A stretch of DNA of 7,908 bases from an uncultured Clostridia bacterium (GTDB taxonomy: Bacteria > Bacillota > Clostridia > Oscillospirales > Acutalibacteraceae), in assembly GCA_937902305.1 (NCBI GenBank), contig CALDHV010000231.1:1-7908 (forward strand), in the 5' to 3' direction. Numbering within the stretch: the first letter of the stretch is position 1; every line of letters starts with the position of its first letter. Below, in pieces: positions 1 through 6,917 of this stretch. A model generated the notes under the pieces. It worked only from the letters and a program-made list of their open reading frames with translations. It made no database searches and was not told the origin of the DNA. Position numbers and translations under genes: made by a program.

Positions 1-1280
1 CTATGGTCAGCGAAGTACTTGCCGTAATCCGTCAGCTCATATACGTTGATCGTGTTCTTCTGACTATCGCAGACCAGTACCTCCAGCCCCTTGAGCGCGA
101 TCGCCTTGGCGAGGCGGTTGGTACCGTCCTGAATACTGACACCGAAGGAGCCGCCAAACACCGACATCAAATGGCACTCCTGATCATACCAGAATACACG
201 ACCGTAGCCCGCATCCACGATGTAGAAGAAACCGTCCTCGTCCACGTCGATACCGACAACGCTCTGCGTCTGACCAAAGCGGTTGAACACGCCGACGGCG
301 GTATCCACGAAATTGAAATCATCTTTTCCGAGGATGTTTTTACCGCCGGGGTTCAGCACGCTGACCTGACCCATACCGATATTGCCCTCGCTGGCACGAC
401 CGGTCGCCGTATAGATGAAGTCATCGCTGCCCACCGCCATATCAATGAACTGATACGGCAGCTTGATCATACCGCCGCTACGCTTTTCGTCATTGGAGAA
501 AAGGCGGGTAAACAGGTTCTGCAACACATCCAGCACCGAGGCGCTGACGGTGTTCGCGCCGTAGAAGCCGAGGAACTCCATCTGCGGGGAATACACCACC
601 GCGCCGTAATAGGAGCCGTCGCAGATGACATAGGTGTAGTCCTTCGAATCCACCGCGACCTTCAGCGGCTTATACTTGAAGTCGTCCGGAATCAGCTTGG
701 AGACCGGGATGGTCAACAGCGAGACCGCCTCGCCCGCGTCATTCATCACGATGACGCGCCAGTTCTCGGTATCCGCGATGTAGATAAGACCGTTCTTGAC
801 AAAGATACCGGTCGCATCCTCATAGTGGAGCATATCGCCGGGCTTGATGTCAAACTTTTGGGTTTTATCCGAGCTGTAGATGGTCATTGCCTCGCCGGTG
901 TATTTCGCATCGCCGAAGGTCTTGACATACTTATACTCGGCATCGGTCTTGATAATCTTCGACGCGCCGCCGTCGAGGATGTACACATTGCCATTCTCAT
1001 CGGTGCAAATATCGTTGAGCTCGTCAAAGATCGGCTGACCCAGGCTTTCGGGAGAAATGACCTGCTTAACGGAATAGGTCGGCTTCGTGTAGGACATCGA
1101 CTTTTGACCGGCGCCCAATTCCTCCCAATAAGTGTAGGATTCATAAATCAGCTCGTTGGAGCCGGCGGAACTGGTAAACGGCTCTTTCGCCAAGACCGGA
1201 GAAACGATCAAAGCGAACAAAACCGCAGTCAGCACCAGATTCCGGAAGGCCAGCTTGCTTTTTTTCTTCATATTTTTCAC
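1..1280 (-). CDS. Secreted NHL-repeat beta-propeller protein, 3' end beyond window
   Basis: 426 residues are visible and the frame is still open at the left edge, so the C-terminus is missing. An N-terminal signal peptide is clear: Lys-rich start, hydrophobic stretch at about residues 14-30, probable cleavage after VLA (residue 31). Six NHL-like blades follow at about 88-123, 154-190, 206-241, 277-318, 340-376 and 389-417, each with the pattern 'I/V..D..G..YI.D.....I....' (for example DENGNVYILD and DEDGFFYIVD). A probably helical insert at about 248-270 separates blades three and four. The start is taken as GTG at 1280 because AAGGAGGGG lies 8 bases upstream and overlaps the stop of the permease gene; the in-frame ATG at 1271 would be 17 bases away. 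NHL propellers usually bind proteins or ligands, and some are lactonases; no catalytic site is evident. Its place last in a sugar ABC operon suggests an extracellular accessory role, which is inference. Confidence 0.9.
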   Translation of the reverse strand, partial: MKNMKKKSKLAFRNLVLTAVLFALIVSPVLAKEPFTSSAGSNELIYESYTYWEELGAGQKSMSYTKPTYSVKQVISPESLGQPIFDELNDICTDENGNVYILDGGASKIIKTDAEYKYVKTFGDAKYTGEAMTIYSSDKTQKFDIKPGDMLHYEDATGIFVKNGLIYIADTENWRVIVMNDAGEAVSLLTIPVSKLIPDDFKYKPLKVAVDSKDYTYVICDGSYYGAVVYSPQMEFLGFYGANTVSASVLDVLQNLFTRLFSNDEKRSGGMIKLPYQFIDMAVGSDDFIYTATGRASEGNIGMGQVSVLNPGGKNILGKDDFNFVDTAVGVFNRFGQTQSVVGIDVDEDGFFYIVDAGYGRVFWYDQECHLMSVFGGSFGVSIQDGTNRLAKAIALKGLEVLVCDSQKNTINVYELTDYGKYFADH

Positions 1281-1294
1281 AATCTGCCCCTCCT

Positions 1295-2206
1295 TTAACC
1301 CTTGATACCGGCGCTACCCATGGTTTCCTTGATACTGCTCTGCGAGATCAAGTACACCAGGATCGGCGGGATCATCAACAGCACCGACGCCGCCATCGAA
1401 GCACCGGTACGGGCGATACCGCCGGAACCGATGGTGGACATAACGGTGGGCAGGGTTTTCAGCGACTCGCTGAAGATCGTACCGCCGGGGATCGTCGCCC
1501 ACATATCACGGAATGAGAACAGCACCAGCGTCAGCACGCTCGGGCGCACGATCGGGAATACGATCCGCCAGTAGGTCTTCCACCAGCTCGCACCGTCGAT
1601 ACGCGCCGCTTCGATCAGCGCATCCGGCACATAACCGTCCATATACTGCTTCATCAGGAAGACGCCCATGGACGACGGGATGGCGGGCAGGATATAGACT
1701 GCGTACTTGTCGATCAGGTTCAGTCCGGTATAGATCAGGTAACGCGGCACACCCAGCGTATAGCCGTTGAACAACAGCGAGAACTGGATGATGAGGAAGA
1801 TCGTTTTCTTGAACTTGAGATCCGTCTTGGACAGCACGAACGCCGCCATACCGGAAGCCAATACGTGCAACGCCGTACTGACGACACTGATGTACAGGCT
1901 GTTGAACATATACCGCGAGAACGGGATGCTCAAGCTGGTGATCAGCTCCGGCAGGATGAGGAAGTTGCTGATCGTGGGACGCCGCACCGTGAACAGTGTC
2001 GGCGGGAAGATCATCAATTCATCCAAGGGCTTGAAGGAGGTCGCGATACTGTAGACCAACGGTAGCACCGAATAGGCGCCGTACAGGAACAGGAACGCGA
2101 ACAGCACGACATTGCCGAACTTGGAACGGGTAAACTTACGCGCTTGCGTATGCGCAATATCGGAGCGCGGACGGGCAAAGCCTTTGAAGAAGTTTTTCAT
2201 TTTCAT
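1295..2206 (-). CDS. Carbohydrate ABC transporter permease, MalG/UgpE type (CUT1)
   Basis: Full-length inner permease of 303 residues, the usual size for the MalG-like half of a CUT1 sugar importer. A cytoplasmic basic N-terminus is followed by about six membrane segments, the first at about residues 32-55. The EAA loop that docks to the ATPase is textbook: EAARIDGAS begins at residue 199, with the conserved Gly at 205 and IVFP ending at Pro218. The C-terminus ends GSAGIKG, matching the common 'GA(I/V)KG' tail of the family. The start at 2206 lies one base after the TGA of the other permease, so translation is probably coupled; a second ATG at 2200 is a possible alternative. It should pair with that permease to form the membrane channel. 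The substrate cannot be read from the sequence. Confidence 0.97.
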   Translation of the reverse strand: MKMKNFFKGFARPRSDIAHTQARKFTRSKFGNVVLFAFLFLYGAYSVLPLVYSIATSFKPLDELMIFPPTLFTVRRPTISNFLILPELITSLSIPFSRYMFNSLYISVVSTALHVLASGMAAFVLSKTDLKFKKTIFLIIQFSLLFNGYTLGVPRYLIYTGLNLIDKYAVYILPAIPSSMGVFLMKQYMDGYVPDALIEAARIDGASWWKTYWRIVFPIVRPSVLTLVLFSFRDMWATIPGGTIFSESLKTLPTVMSTIGSGGIARTGASMAASVLLMIPPILVYLISQSSIKETMGSAGIKG

Positions 2207-2207
2207 A

Positions 2208-3107
2208 TCAAGTACCCGCCTTCTTCAACAACTTGGCTATCACCGCACGCGTACCGATCATCATCAGGAACAGGATGACCGACAATGCGGAAGCATAACC
2301 CATTTCATATTTGACTGTACCGACATCGGTCAGGTAGGACACGATGGTGTCCGCCGCATAGCCGACGGTCGGATAACCCGCCAGAGCCGTGATGGTACCA
2401 CTGATGGAGAACGCGCTGGCGATCTGCATAACGGCGCTGAACAAAAGCATATGCTCCATACCCGGCAGGGTGATATACCACAGCTCCTGCCAGCGATTGC
2501 GGATGCCGTCCACGGCGCCCGCCTCAAACAGCTCGACATTGATATTCTGCAAGCCGGAGATGTTGGCGAGGAACGACACGCCCATGCTCTGCCACAATTG
2601 CACCATCACCACGATGGGCACGATGTAGGCTTCGCTGGACAGCCACTGCACCGGAGCGGTCAACACACCCAGCGACAGCAACACGCTGTTCATATAGCCG
2701 TAACTATCACTGCTGAACAGCACCTGCCAGATGTACAGTCCGTTACCGACCAGAGCCGGCACATAGAACATAAACGACAGCAGGGTGCGCACCGACGGGC
2801 GGAACTCATTGATCAACCATGCCAGCACGAACGACAGCAGGAATCCAAGCGGGCCGGTCAGCACGGCGAGGATCAGCGTATTTTTCAGAATGATCGGGAA
2901 CAGGTCATCCTGGATGAACATACGCAGGTAGTTCTCCACGCCGGCGAAATCGGGCACCGAAACCATATCAAAATGGAAGAAACTCAGAACGATAGAGGAC
3001 AAAACCGGCAACACCGTAAAGAGGAAGAAAAGAACCAAAAACGGGCCGACCAGAATGTATAGCTGCCACCGTTCCTTCAGGACATCAAAAAACGTATTCT
3101 TTTTCAT
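2208..3107 (-). CDS. Carbohydrate ABC transporter permease, MalF/UgpA type (CUT1)
   Basis: Full-length 299-residue permease, the MalF/UgpA-like half of the importer. The first membrane segment is at about residues 17-42, followed by the extracellular 'F.GVENY..MF..D..F...LKNT' motif (about 54-77) typical of UgpA-type proteins. The EAA loop reads 'SGLQNINVELFEAGAVDG' ending at residue 201, with LWYITLP at 209-215. The usual EAA is EAG here, a tolerated variant. The start at 3107 is supported by GGAGAG six bases upstream, and the ATG lies three bases after the stop of the solute-binding protein gene, showing one operon. No ATPase gene is in the window, so the pair probably uses a shared MsmX/UgpC-type ATPase encoded elsewhere, as is known for many Gram-positive CUT1 systems. 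Confidence 0.97.
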   Translation of the reverse strand: MKKNTFFDVLKERWQLYILVGPFLVLFFLFTVLPVLSSIVLSFFHFDMVSVPDFAGVENYLRMFIQDDLFPIILKNTLILAVLTGPLGFLLSFVLAWLINEFRPSVRTLLSFMFYVPALVGNGLYIWQVLFSSDSYGYMNSVLLSLGVLTAPVQWLSSEAYIVPIVVMVQLWQSMGVSFLANISGLQNINVELFEAGAVDGIRNRWQELWYITLPGMEHMLLFSAVMQIASAFSISGTITALAGYPTVGYAADTIVSYLTDVGTVKYEMGYASALSVILFLMMIGTRAVIAKLLKKAGT

Positions 3108-3110
3108 GGC

Positions 3111-6059
3111 TCACTCTCCATCCGGATCTTTATCCGCGTATTCGGCGATCTTGCGGGCAACTTCCTTATCACAGATCTCCGACCAGTCAATGATGGCTTC
3201 TTTCGGAGACGAGGTTCCGTTCTTGACCGCCCAGAACGCCTGGTCGATCGAACGGGATACGAAGTAACTGCCCGGAACCTCCGCGATTTCTTCGACCTTT
3301 TCCCACTGCTTCATAATGACATCCAGCGCCTCGGAATCCCAAGACAAGCGTTGCAGACCCTCGATATTGGCGGTCGAGGTTCTGCCGGACTCGCCGAGCA
3401 CCGCCTCGCACTCTGCCGAGTAGCGGTATTGGGTCTCCGCCGAAGTCCACCACTTGATGAACTCCCACGCGGCATCCTTGTTCTTACTGGATTTCATAAT
3501 GATGGCGCCGGTACCGGAGCCACTGCAGACATTGTTGATGGTGCCGTCCTCCTGCATCACGCCGGGCAGCTCCGCCATACCCCACTTGCCCTCGATCTCG
3601 GGCGCCGCAACGCGGAAGGTGAGATACTGCGTATATCCGGCGATGCCGAGCGGCATAACGCCGACACGGAACTTATTGAAGAAGTTGGCATCCTGCTCCA
3701 GACTGTATTTCGTATAGAAATCCGTCCAGAAGGTGAACGAGCGGATGGACTCGACGCTGTTGAGCGCCGTTGCGCTCAACTCCTTATTGTAGACCTGACC
3801 GCCGTTCTGCATCAGCATTGTCGGGAAGATGGTCAAACCGCCGGCGCCGGTGTTAACGGTGGTCGCCGCACCGATCTTGGTGTACGGCAGGTAAGTATTC
3901 ATATTGTTCCGCTGGAGAATACCGGTCGCGGCGAGGAACTCATCCCACGTCTTGGGCACCTCAATGCCCAGCTCCTTGAGAATATCCTTGCGGTAGAACA
4001 TCACATAGAACGATTGCGTATCCGGCAAAGCGTAGCACCCGTCGCGGTAGAGGTACGGCGTTTCGGCGCCCTTTTCAAACCGCTTGAGCACCTCCTCATA
4101 GTCGGAGAAGTTCTTGAGGTTATAAAGCACGCCGCGCATCGCCAGGTTGACCGGCTCGGTACGCGCCATGTGCAGATACAGGTCGGGCGAGTTGTGCGAG
4201 ATAACACCTTGCACCAGTGAGGCGTTGACCTGCTCGACCTTGACGTTGATACCTTTCTGCGAGGTGAAAGAATCCTGAATCAGCGTATTGAGGATCTTGA
4301 CCTGGTCACGACCCCAGCCAACCCAGATCTTGATGGTCGGCTGATCCTTGCCGCTGCCGCTGACCACGGTGCTGGTCGCCGAGAAGGAGTGGATGAAACG
4401 CTGGATATTGAACAGCATACTCTGGAAGAAGCCTGCCTTCGGGGTCTTAAACTCCTTATCCGGCGCCGCCAACACGATCTGGTCGAGGCTCAGCGACATA
4501 TTCTTAATATCGTAGAGCCACGCCGCCAGCGTTTGATAGGCGGAGTAGTAGGTCGATATGTACAGGTGCGAATCATAGAGGTTGTTCGCCATCTCATCGA
4601 GGATACGCGACATATTCTTGATCGCGCCGTCCAGCTCCCCGTTGACCCGCAGCTCGACACCGATCTCGGCGGAAAGCCCGTCAAGCAACGCAATGTTGTC
4701 CTTCAGGGTCTTTTCAAAATCGGGGATCTGCTTGTGGAGCATATAGTCGCGGTTGGGGTCAGGGCTGTCGCTGGTGATCATAACCATATCGAGGTACAGA
4801 TCACCGATCGAGTTGACGATCTCCTCCAGGCGGTGGAAGACCTGCGCAATGTCGGACAGCGTGACCGCGAGGGACAGCGTGTGCGGCCCCTTGGTCAGAT
4901 AGAAGAGGTACGGATCGACCTTGCCCTTTTCGTCCTTTTTGCCAAAGGTGTCGAACTGCCAGCCGATGCCGTAGTCGAAGCTGATCTCGGTCGCCTCGGC
5001 AAACGGGGTCTTGCCGTCGATCTTCAGCCAACGGTACACCACACCGTCGGTAATGGTGATCTGCTTGAAGGCGAAGCCCAGCTTATACAAGCCGTCCTGC
5101 GGCACGTCGATCTGCCAGGAGATCTCCTGCCCGGGGCTGAGCCAGGTTGTCGAGCCGATGTAGTTGATCAGCGACTGGTTGGCACTGGCGGGCGAAATGC
5201 CCGCACTGCCGTTGTCGGACTTAGCCGACAGCGAATACGAGTTACGGTAGAGTGAGTCCTCCGCCTCAATGACGATCTGATCGCCGTCATATTTGGCGGC
5301 GGAGCCGTAGCCGGCGGAAACATCCGCATAGTCGCGGATGACCTCGGGGGCATACAGCCGCAATGCGGCAAGCAAAAATGCCTTGCCCTGACCGGTGACG
5401 GTGAAGATGTGCTCGCCGGCGGTGAGCTGATATTCGAGCGGATAGATCGCCACGCCGGACTCGTCATACAGAAGCTGGTCGACAAAGCCCGCCTTGTGCT
5501 TCTGTGCCGGGGCGACCTGGTCGCCATTCGACAGCTCGCGGACACCGCCGTCATCCTCCCAAATGGCGTCGAGCACCAGCTTGTCGCTCTCCGCGAAAGG
5601 GAGCTTGCCGTCTATTTTCAGGCCGATAGGGTACTGCTCGGCCGTTTCATTCACATTATCGAATACAACGCCGACCGTATAGGTCGCGTCGGCCGGGACG
5701 GTCATTTTGAACGATATTTCACTGCCGTTATCGACATAAAAGACCGTTCCGAAGGTCGCGTCGTCGCGGCGGGTGATCTTTTTCTCCTCCGTCACGGTTG
5801 TTGCAGACGCTACTGCCAGCGGTTGATCGCCGTTTGCCTTCGCCGGGCTCAATTTGGACGCGGCGCGGTATGCGTAATAAGGAGTTGCCTCCTCCGTCGC
5901 GGCGATCGTCGGAGTTGCGCTGACGGGGTCGGGGCTGTCGGGCGCGGGAGCGGTAGCGACCTGCGCGGTGTCCGGCTCAGCGAACACAGCAAGGGGCATA
6001 ACGCTCAAGGCACACAGCAGAGCCGCCGCAAGAGCAATTCCTCTCAAATAAAGTTTCAT
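3111..6059 (-). CDS. Large multidomain extracellular solute-binding protein (982 aa)
   Basis: The protein is more than twice the usual 400-450 residues of a sugar-binding protein. Order: signal peptide (residues 1-27, cleavage likely after VFA); Pro/Ala/Thr-rich linker (about 28-90); a beta-sandwich domain resembling CBM6/35-like modules (about 98-240); a related second one opening with IVIEAEDS (about 262-405); an alpha-helical region (about 410-560); and a type-1 solute-binding domain (about 573-970). The last is shown by IKIWVGWG (576-583), FYVMFYRKDILKELGIEVPKTWDEF (about 684-708) and AAWEFIKWW (863-871). No Cys fits a lipobox (the candidate reads ALLC), so it looks secreted rather than lipid-anchored. 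The ATG at 6059 is chosen over the in-frame ATG at 6119 because it starts the signal peptide and has AAGGTGG and TAGGA upstream. It heads the permease operon and should capture a glycan or oligosaccharide. I recall similar long binding proteins in Clostridia and Paenibacillus, but cannot check this here. Confidence 0.95.
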   Translation of the reverse strand: MKLYLRGIALAAALLCALSVMPLAVFAEPDTAQVATAPAPDSPDPVSATPTIAATEEATPYYAYRAASKLSPAKANGDQPLAVASATTVTEEKKITRRDDATFGTVFYVDNGSEISFKMTVPADATYTVGVVFDNVNETAEQYPIGLKIDGKLPFAESDKLVLDAIWEDDGGVRELSNGDQVAPAQKHKAGFVDQLLYDESGVAIYPLEYQLTAGEHIFTVTGQGKAFLLAALRLYAPEVIRDYADVSAGYGSAAKYDGDQIVIEAEDSLYRNSYSLSAKSDNGSAGISPASANQSLINYIGSTTWLSPGQEISWQIDVPQDGLYKLGFAFKQITITDGVVYRWLKIDGKTPFAEATEISFDYGIGWQFDTFGKKDEKGKVDPYLFYLTKGPHTLSLAVTLSDIAQVFHRLEEIVNSIGDLYLDMVMITSDSPDPNRDYMLHKQIPDFEKTLKDNIALLDGLSAEIGVELRVNGELDGAIKNMSRILDEMANNLYDSHLYISTYYSAYQTLAAWLYDIKNMSLSLDQIVLAAPDKEFKTPKAGFFQSMLFNIQRFIHSFSATSTVVSGSGKDQPTIKIWVGWGRDQVKILNTLIQDSFTSQKGINVKVEQVNASLVQGVISHNSPDLYLHMARTEPVNLAMRGVLYNLKNFSDYEEVLKRFEKGAETPYLYRDGCYALPDTQSFYVMFYRKDILKELGIEVPKTWDEFLAATGILQRNNMNTYLPYTKIGAATTVNTGAGGLTIFPTMLMQNGGQVYNKELSATALNSVESIRSFTFWTDFYTKYSLEQDANFFNKFRVGVMPLGIAGYTQYLTFRVAAPEIEGKWGMAELPGVMQEDGTINNVCSGSGTGAIIMKSSKNKDAAWEFIKWWTSAETQYRYSAECEAVLGESGRTSTANIEGLQRLSWDSEALDVIMKQWEKVEEIAEVPGSYFVSRSIDQAFWAVKNGTSSPKEAIIDWSEICDKEVARKIAEYADKDPDGE

Positions 6060-6100
6060 AAATCCTACCACCTTAATTAACAGGATCAAAAAATCGAACG

Positions 6101-6159
6101 GGGAATGCTGGGAATGCAAGGATCATTACCCGGGAAATGCGTTATTACCCGGGTAATGC
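6101..6159 (-). promoter_or_regulatory. Operator-like cluster of four GGG(N)AATGC motifs upstream of the transporter operon
   Basis: Four copies of one motif in the same orientation lie 42-101 bases upstream of the solute-binding protein start: GGGAATGC at 6101 and 6110, GGGAAATGC at 6132 and GGGTAATGC at 6151. The last two sit in palindromes. Repeated same-direction motifs before a sugar operon fit binding sites of a dedicated regulator, for example an AraC-type protein using direct repeats or a LacI-type protein using the palindromes. No regulator gene is in the window, and no convincing -35/-10 pair could be fixed near the cluster. Confidence 0.5.
6124..6158. repeat. Tandem palindromes centred on CCCGGG, 19-bp period
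   Basis: ATTACCCGGGTAAT at 6144-6157 is a perfect 14-bp palindrome. A second copy at 6125-6138, ATTACCCGGGAAAT, has one difference that breaks its symmetry. The copies start 19 bases apart and are each followed by GCG. The pair overlaps the motif cluster before the transporter operon and probably forms its strongest protein-binding part. Confidence 0.6.
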
Positions 6160-6169
6160 GGAACAGCGA

Positions 6170-6232
6170 GCGAGCGATACTCGCCCCGACGGGGGTTGAT
6201 CATCGGGACGCCGAGGACGTCGTCCCCTACGG
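6170..6232. repeat. Two adjacent hairpin repeats with C(G/T)ACGG 3' flank
   Basis: The first hairpin has arms GCGAG/CTCGC at 6170-6184 and is followed by CCCCGACGGGGG. The second has arms GGGACG (6205-6210) and CGTCCC (6221-6226) and is followed by CTACGG. Positions 6170-6198 match 6869-6897 in 27 of 29 bases, so this is a dispersed intergenic element rather than a chance hairpin. Short palindromic intergenic repeats of this sort are, from memory, common in Oscillospiraceae genomes. Confidence 0.6.
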
Positions 6233-6274
6233 TTTTTGCTTCTGCGTATCGGAAACAACTCTGCAAACCAACGG

Positions 6275-6295
6275 CTCGCCCGACGGGGGATGTGC
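6275..6295. repeat. Partial copy of the intergenic repeat, hairpin arm lost
   Basis: CTCGCCC-GACGGGGGATGTGC matches 6879-6900 with one base deleted. The upstream arm of the hairpin is absent here, so this appears to be a truncated copy. The rest of 6233-6374 shows nothing clear beyond a weak possible terminator. Confidence 0.5.
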
Positions 6296-6326
6296 GATGA
6301 TCTTGAAAACGCTTTTCACACGGGTC

Positions 6327-6342
6327 AAAAACCCAAAAGGGG
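6327..6342 (-). terminator. Weak possible terminator after the small lipoprotein gene
   Basis: On the minus strand CCC-TTTT-GGG (6342-6332) is followed directly by TTTTT (6331-6327), 33 bases after the lipoprotein stop codon. The stem is only three to four base pairs, so it may be chance; an overlapping alternative pairing GGGT/ACCC exists at 6322-6334. Confidence 0.25.
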
Positions 6343-6374
6343 CTCGGACCGAGGGGGGTACCCACAGTCAAAGC

Positions 6375-6785
6375 CTAAAACTCAACGATGATATAGTTTT
6401 CCTTGTTATTAAAATCCGGGTCAGAGGGCACTGCTTTTTTTGTGGTTGTCGTGGTACCGCTCTCGATCGGAGCGGTGGTACCGGTTTTATGGGCAACCGT
6501 CATAGGCGTGGTGTCATCCTTGGTTGCGGTTGCGCCGCGCGAGGCGGTCGCAGTCGTGCCGTTCGTACCGGCGGCTTGGGTCGAGCCGGGATTGTCCAGC
6601 TCCGCCACGCCGTCATCGACATAGGTCTTGGCGGCCGTAGGCTCACCCGTCGGGTGGACGGATGACTCGGTTTCCGCATCGGAGGACACGGGGTCAGATG
6701 CCGTATTTTCATTCCTGCCGCACGCCGTCAGAAACAGTGCCAGGGCAAGGAGCAGTGCTACGACGATCAAAAGCTGATGTTTCAT
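6375..6785 (-). CDS. Small Thr/Ser/Ala-rich lipoprotein, function unknown
   Basis: A 136-residue protein with a clear lipoprotein signal: MKHQ, a hydrophobic stretch at residues 5-19 and the lipobox LTAC with the lipidated Cys at 22. The mature part is about 115 residues, almost all low-complexity: acidic and Ser-rich first, then Thr/Ala/Gly-rich with runs of four to five Thr near residues 110-120. It closes with a short, more hydrophobic tail (ENYIIVEF). No folded domain is recognisable; it looks like an extended surface tether or spacer. The start at 6785 is supported by GGAG eight bases upstream, within a purine-rich stretch. It lies between the surface protein gene and the transporter operon in the same direction, but gaps of 218 and 315 bases suggest separate transcription. 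A role with its neighbours is only a guess. Confidence 0.85.
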   Translation of the reverse strand: MKHQLLIVVALLLALALFLTACGRNENTASDPVSSDAETESSVHPTGEPTAAKTYVDDGVAELDNPGSTQAAGTNGTTATASRGATATKDDTTPMTVAHKTGTTAPIESGTTTTTKKAVPSDPDFNNKENYIIVEF

Positions 6786-6866
6786 AAGGTTTTCTCCGTT
6801 CCTCCGTCAATGCGGGAAAAATTGGATGGATGCGCGTGGGGTGGCTTTGCACAATGTCCCGGACGC

Positions 6867-6897
6867 GGGCGAGCGATGCTCGCCCCGACGGGGGATG
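6867..6897. repeat. Intergenic hairpin repeat, 8-bp stem with 3-base loop
   Basis: Arms GGGCGAGC (6867-6874) and GCTCGCCC (6878-6885) are perfect complements around GAT. They are followed by CGACGGGGGATG. This is the better preserved copy of the element at 6170-6198. It lies about 80 bases upstream of the lipoprotein start. Confidence 0.65.
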
Positions 6898-6917
6898 TGC
6901 TCCGCCCCGGCATCCTG

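Noticed and set aside
3..1298. A 431-codon open frame on the plus strand
   Set aside because: It is antisense to the NHL-repeat gene, whose translation has a signal peptide, repeats and a good ribosome binding site; the plus-strand product shows no such pattern.
2112..5255. Long plus-strand frames of about 288-316 codons at 2112-3062, 3351-4220 and 4389-5255
   Set aside because: All are antisense to the permease or binding-protein genes. Their products are rich in His, Arg, Gln and Asp without family motifs, as expected of mirror frames of GC-biased codons.
6073..6080. TTAATTAA as a -10 box for the transporter operon
   Set aside because: It is only about 14 bases from the start codon and overlaps the ribosome binding site, and no -35 element stands at the right distance.
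6060..6119. A 20-residue N-terminal extension of the binding protein starting at ATG 6119
   Set aside because: It would place the signal peptide inside the protein, has no ribosome binding site and overlaps the operator-like motifs; ATG 6059 explains all three.
6101..6159. CRISPR-like or plasmid iteron array
   Set aside because: The repeats are 8-9 bases with short uneven spacing, and there are no Cas or replication genes; an operator is the simpler reading.
6453..6482. Inverted repeat GGTACCGCTC...GAGCGGTGGTACC
   Set aside because: It lies inside the lipoprotein gene and arises from repeated Thr/Gly codons; the arms do not match in spacing.
6105..6665. A plus-strand frame of 186 codons
   Set aside because: It runs through the intergenic repeats and antisense to the lipoprotein gene, with no recognisable product.
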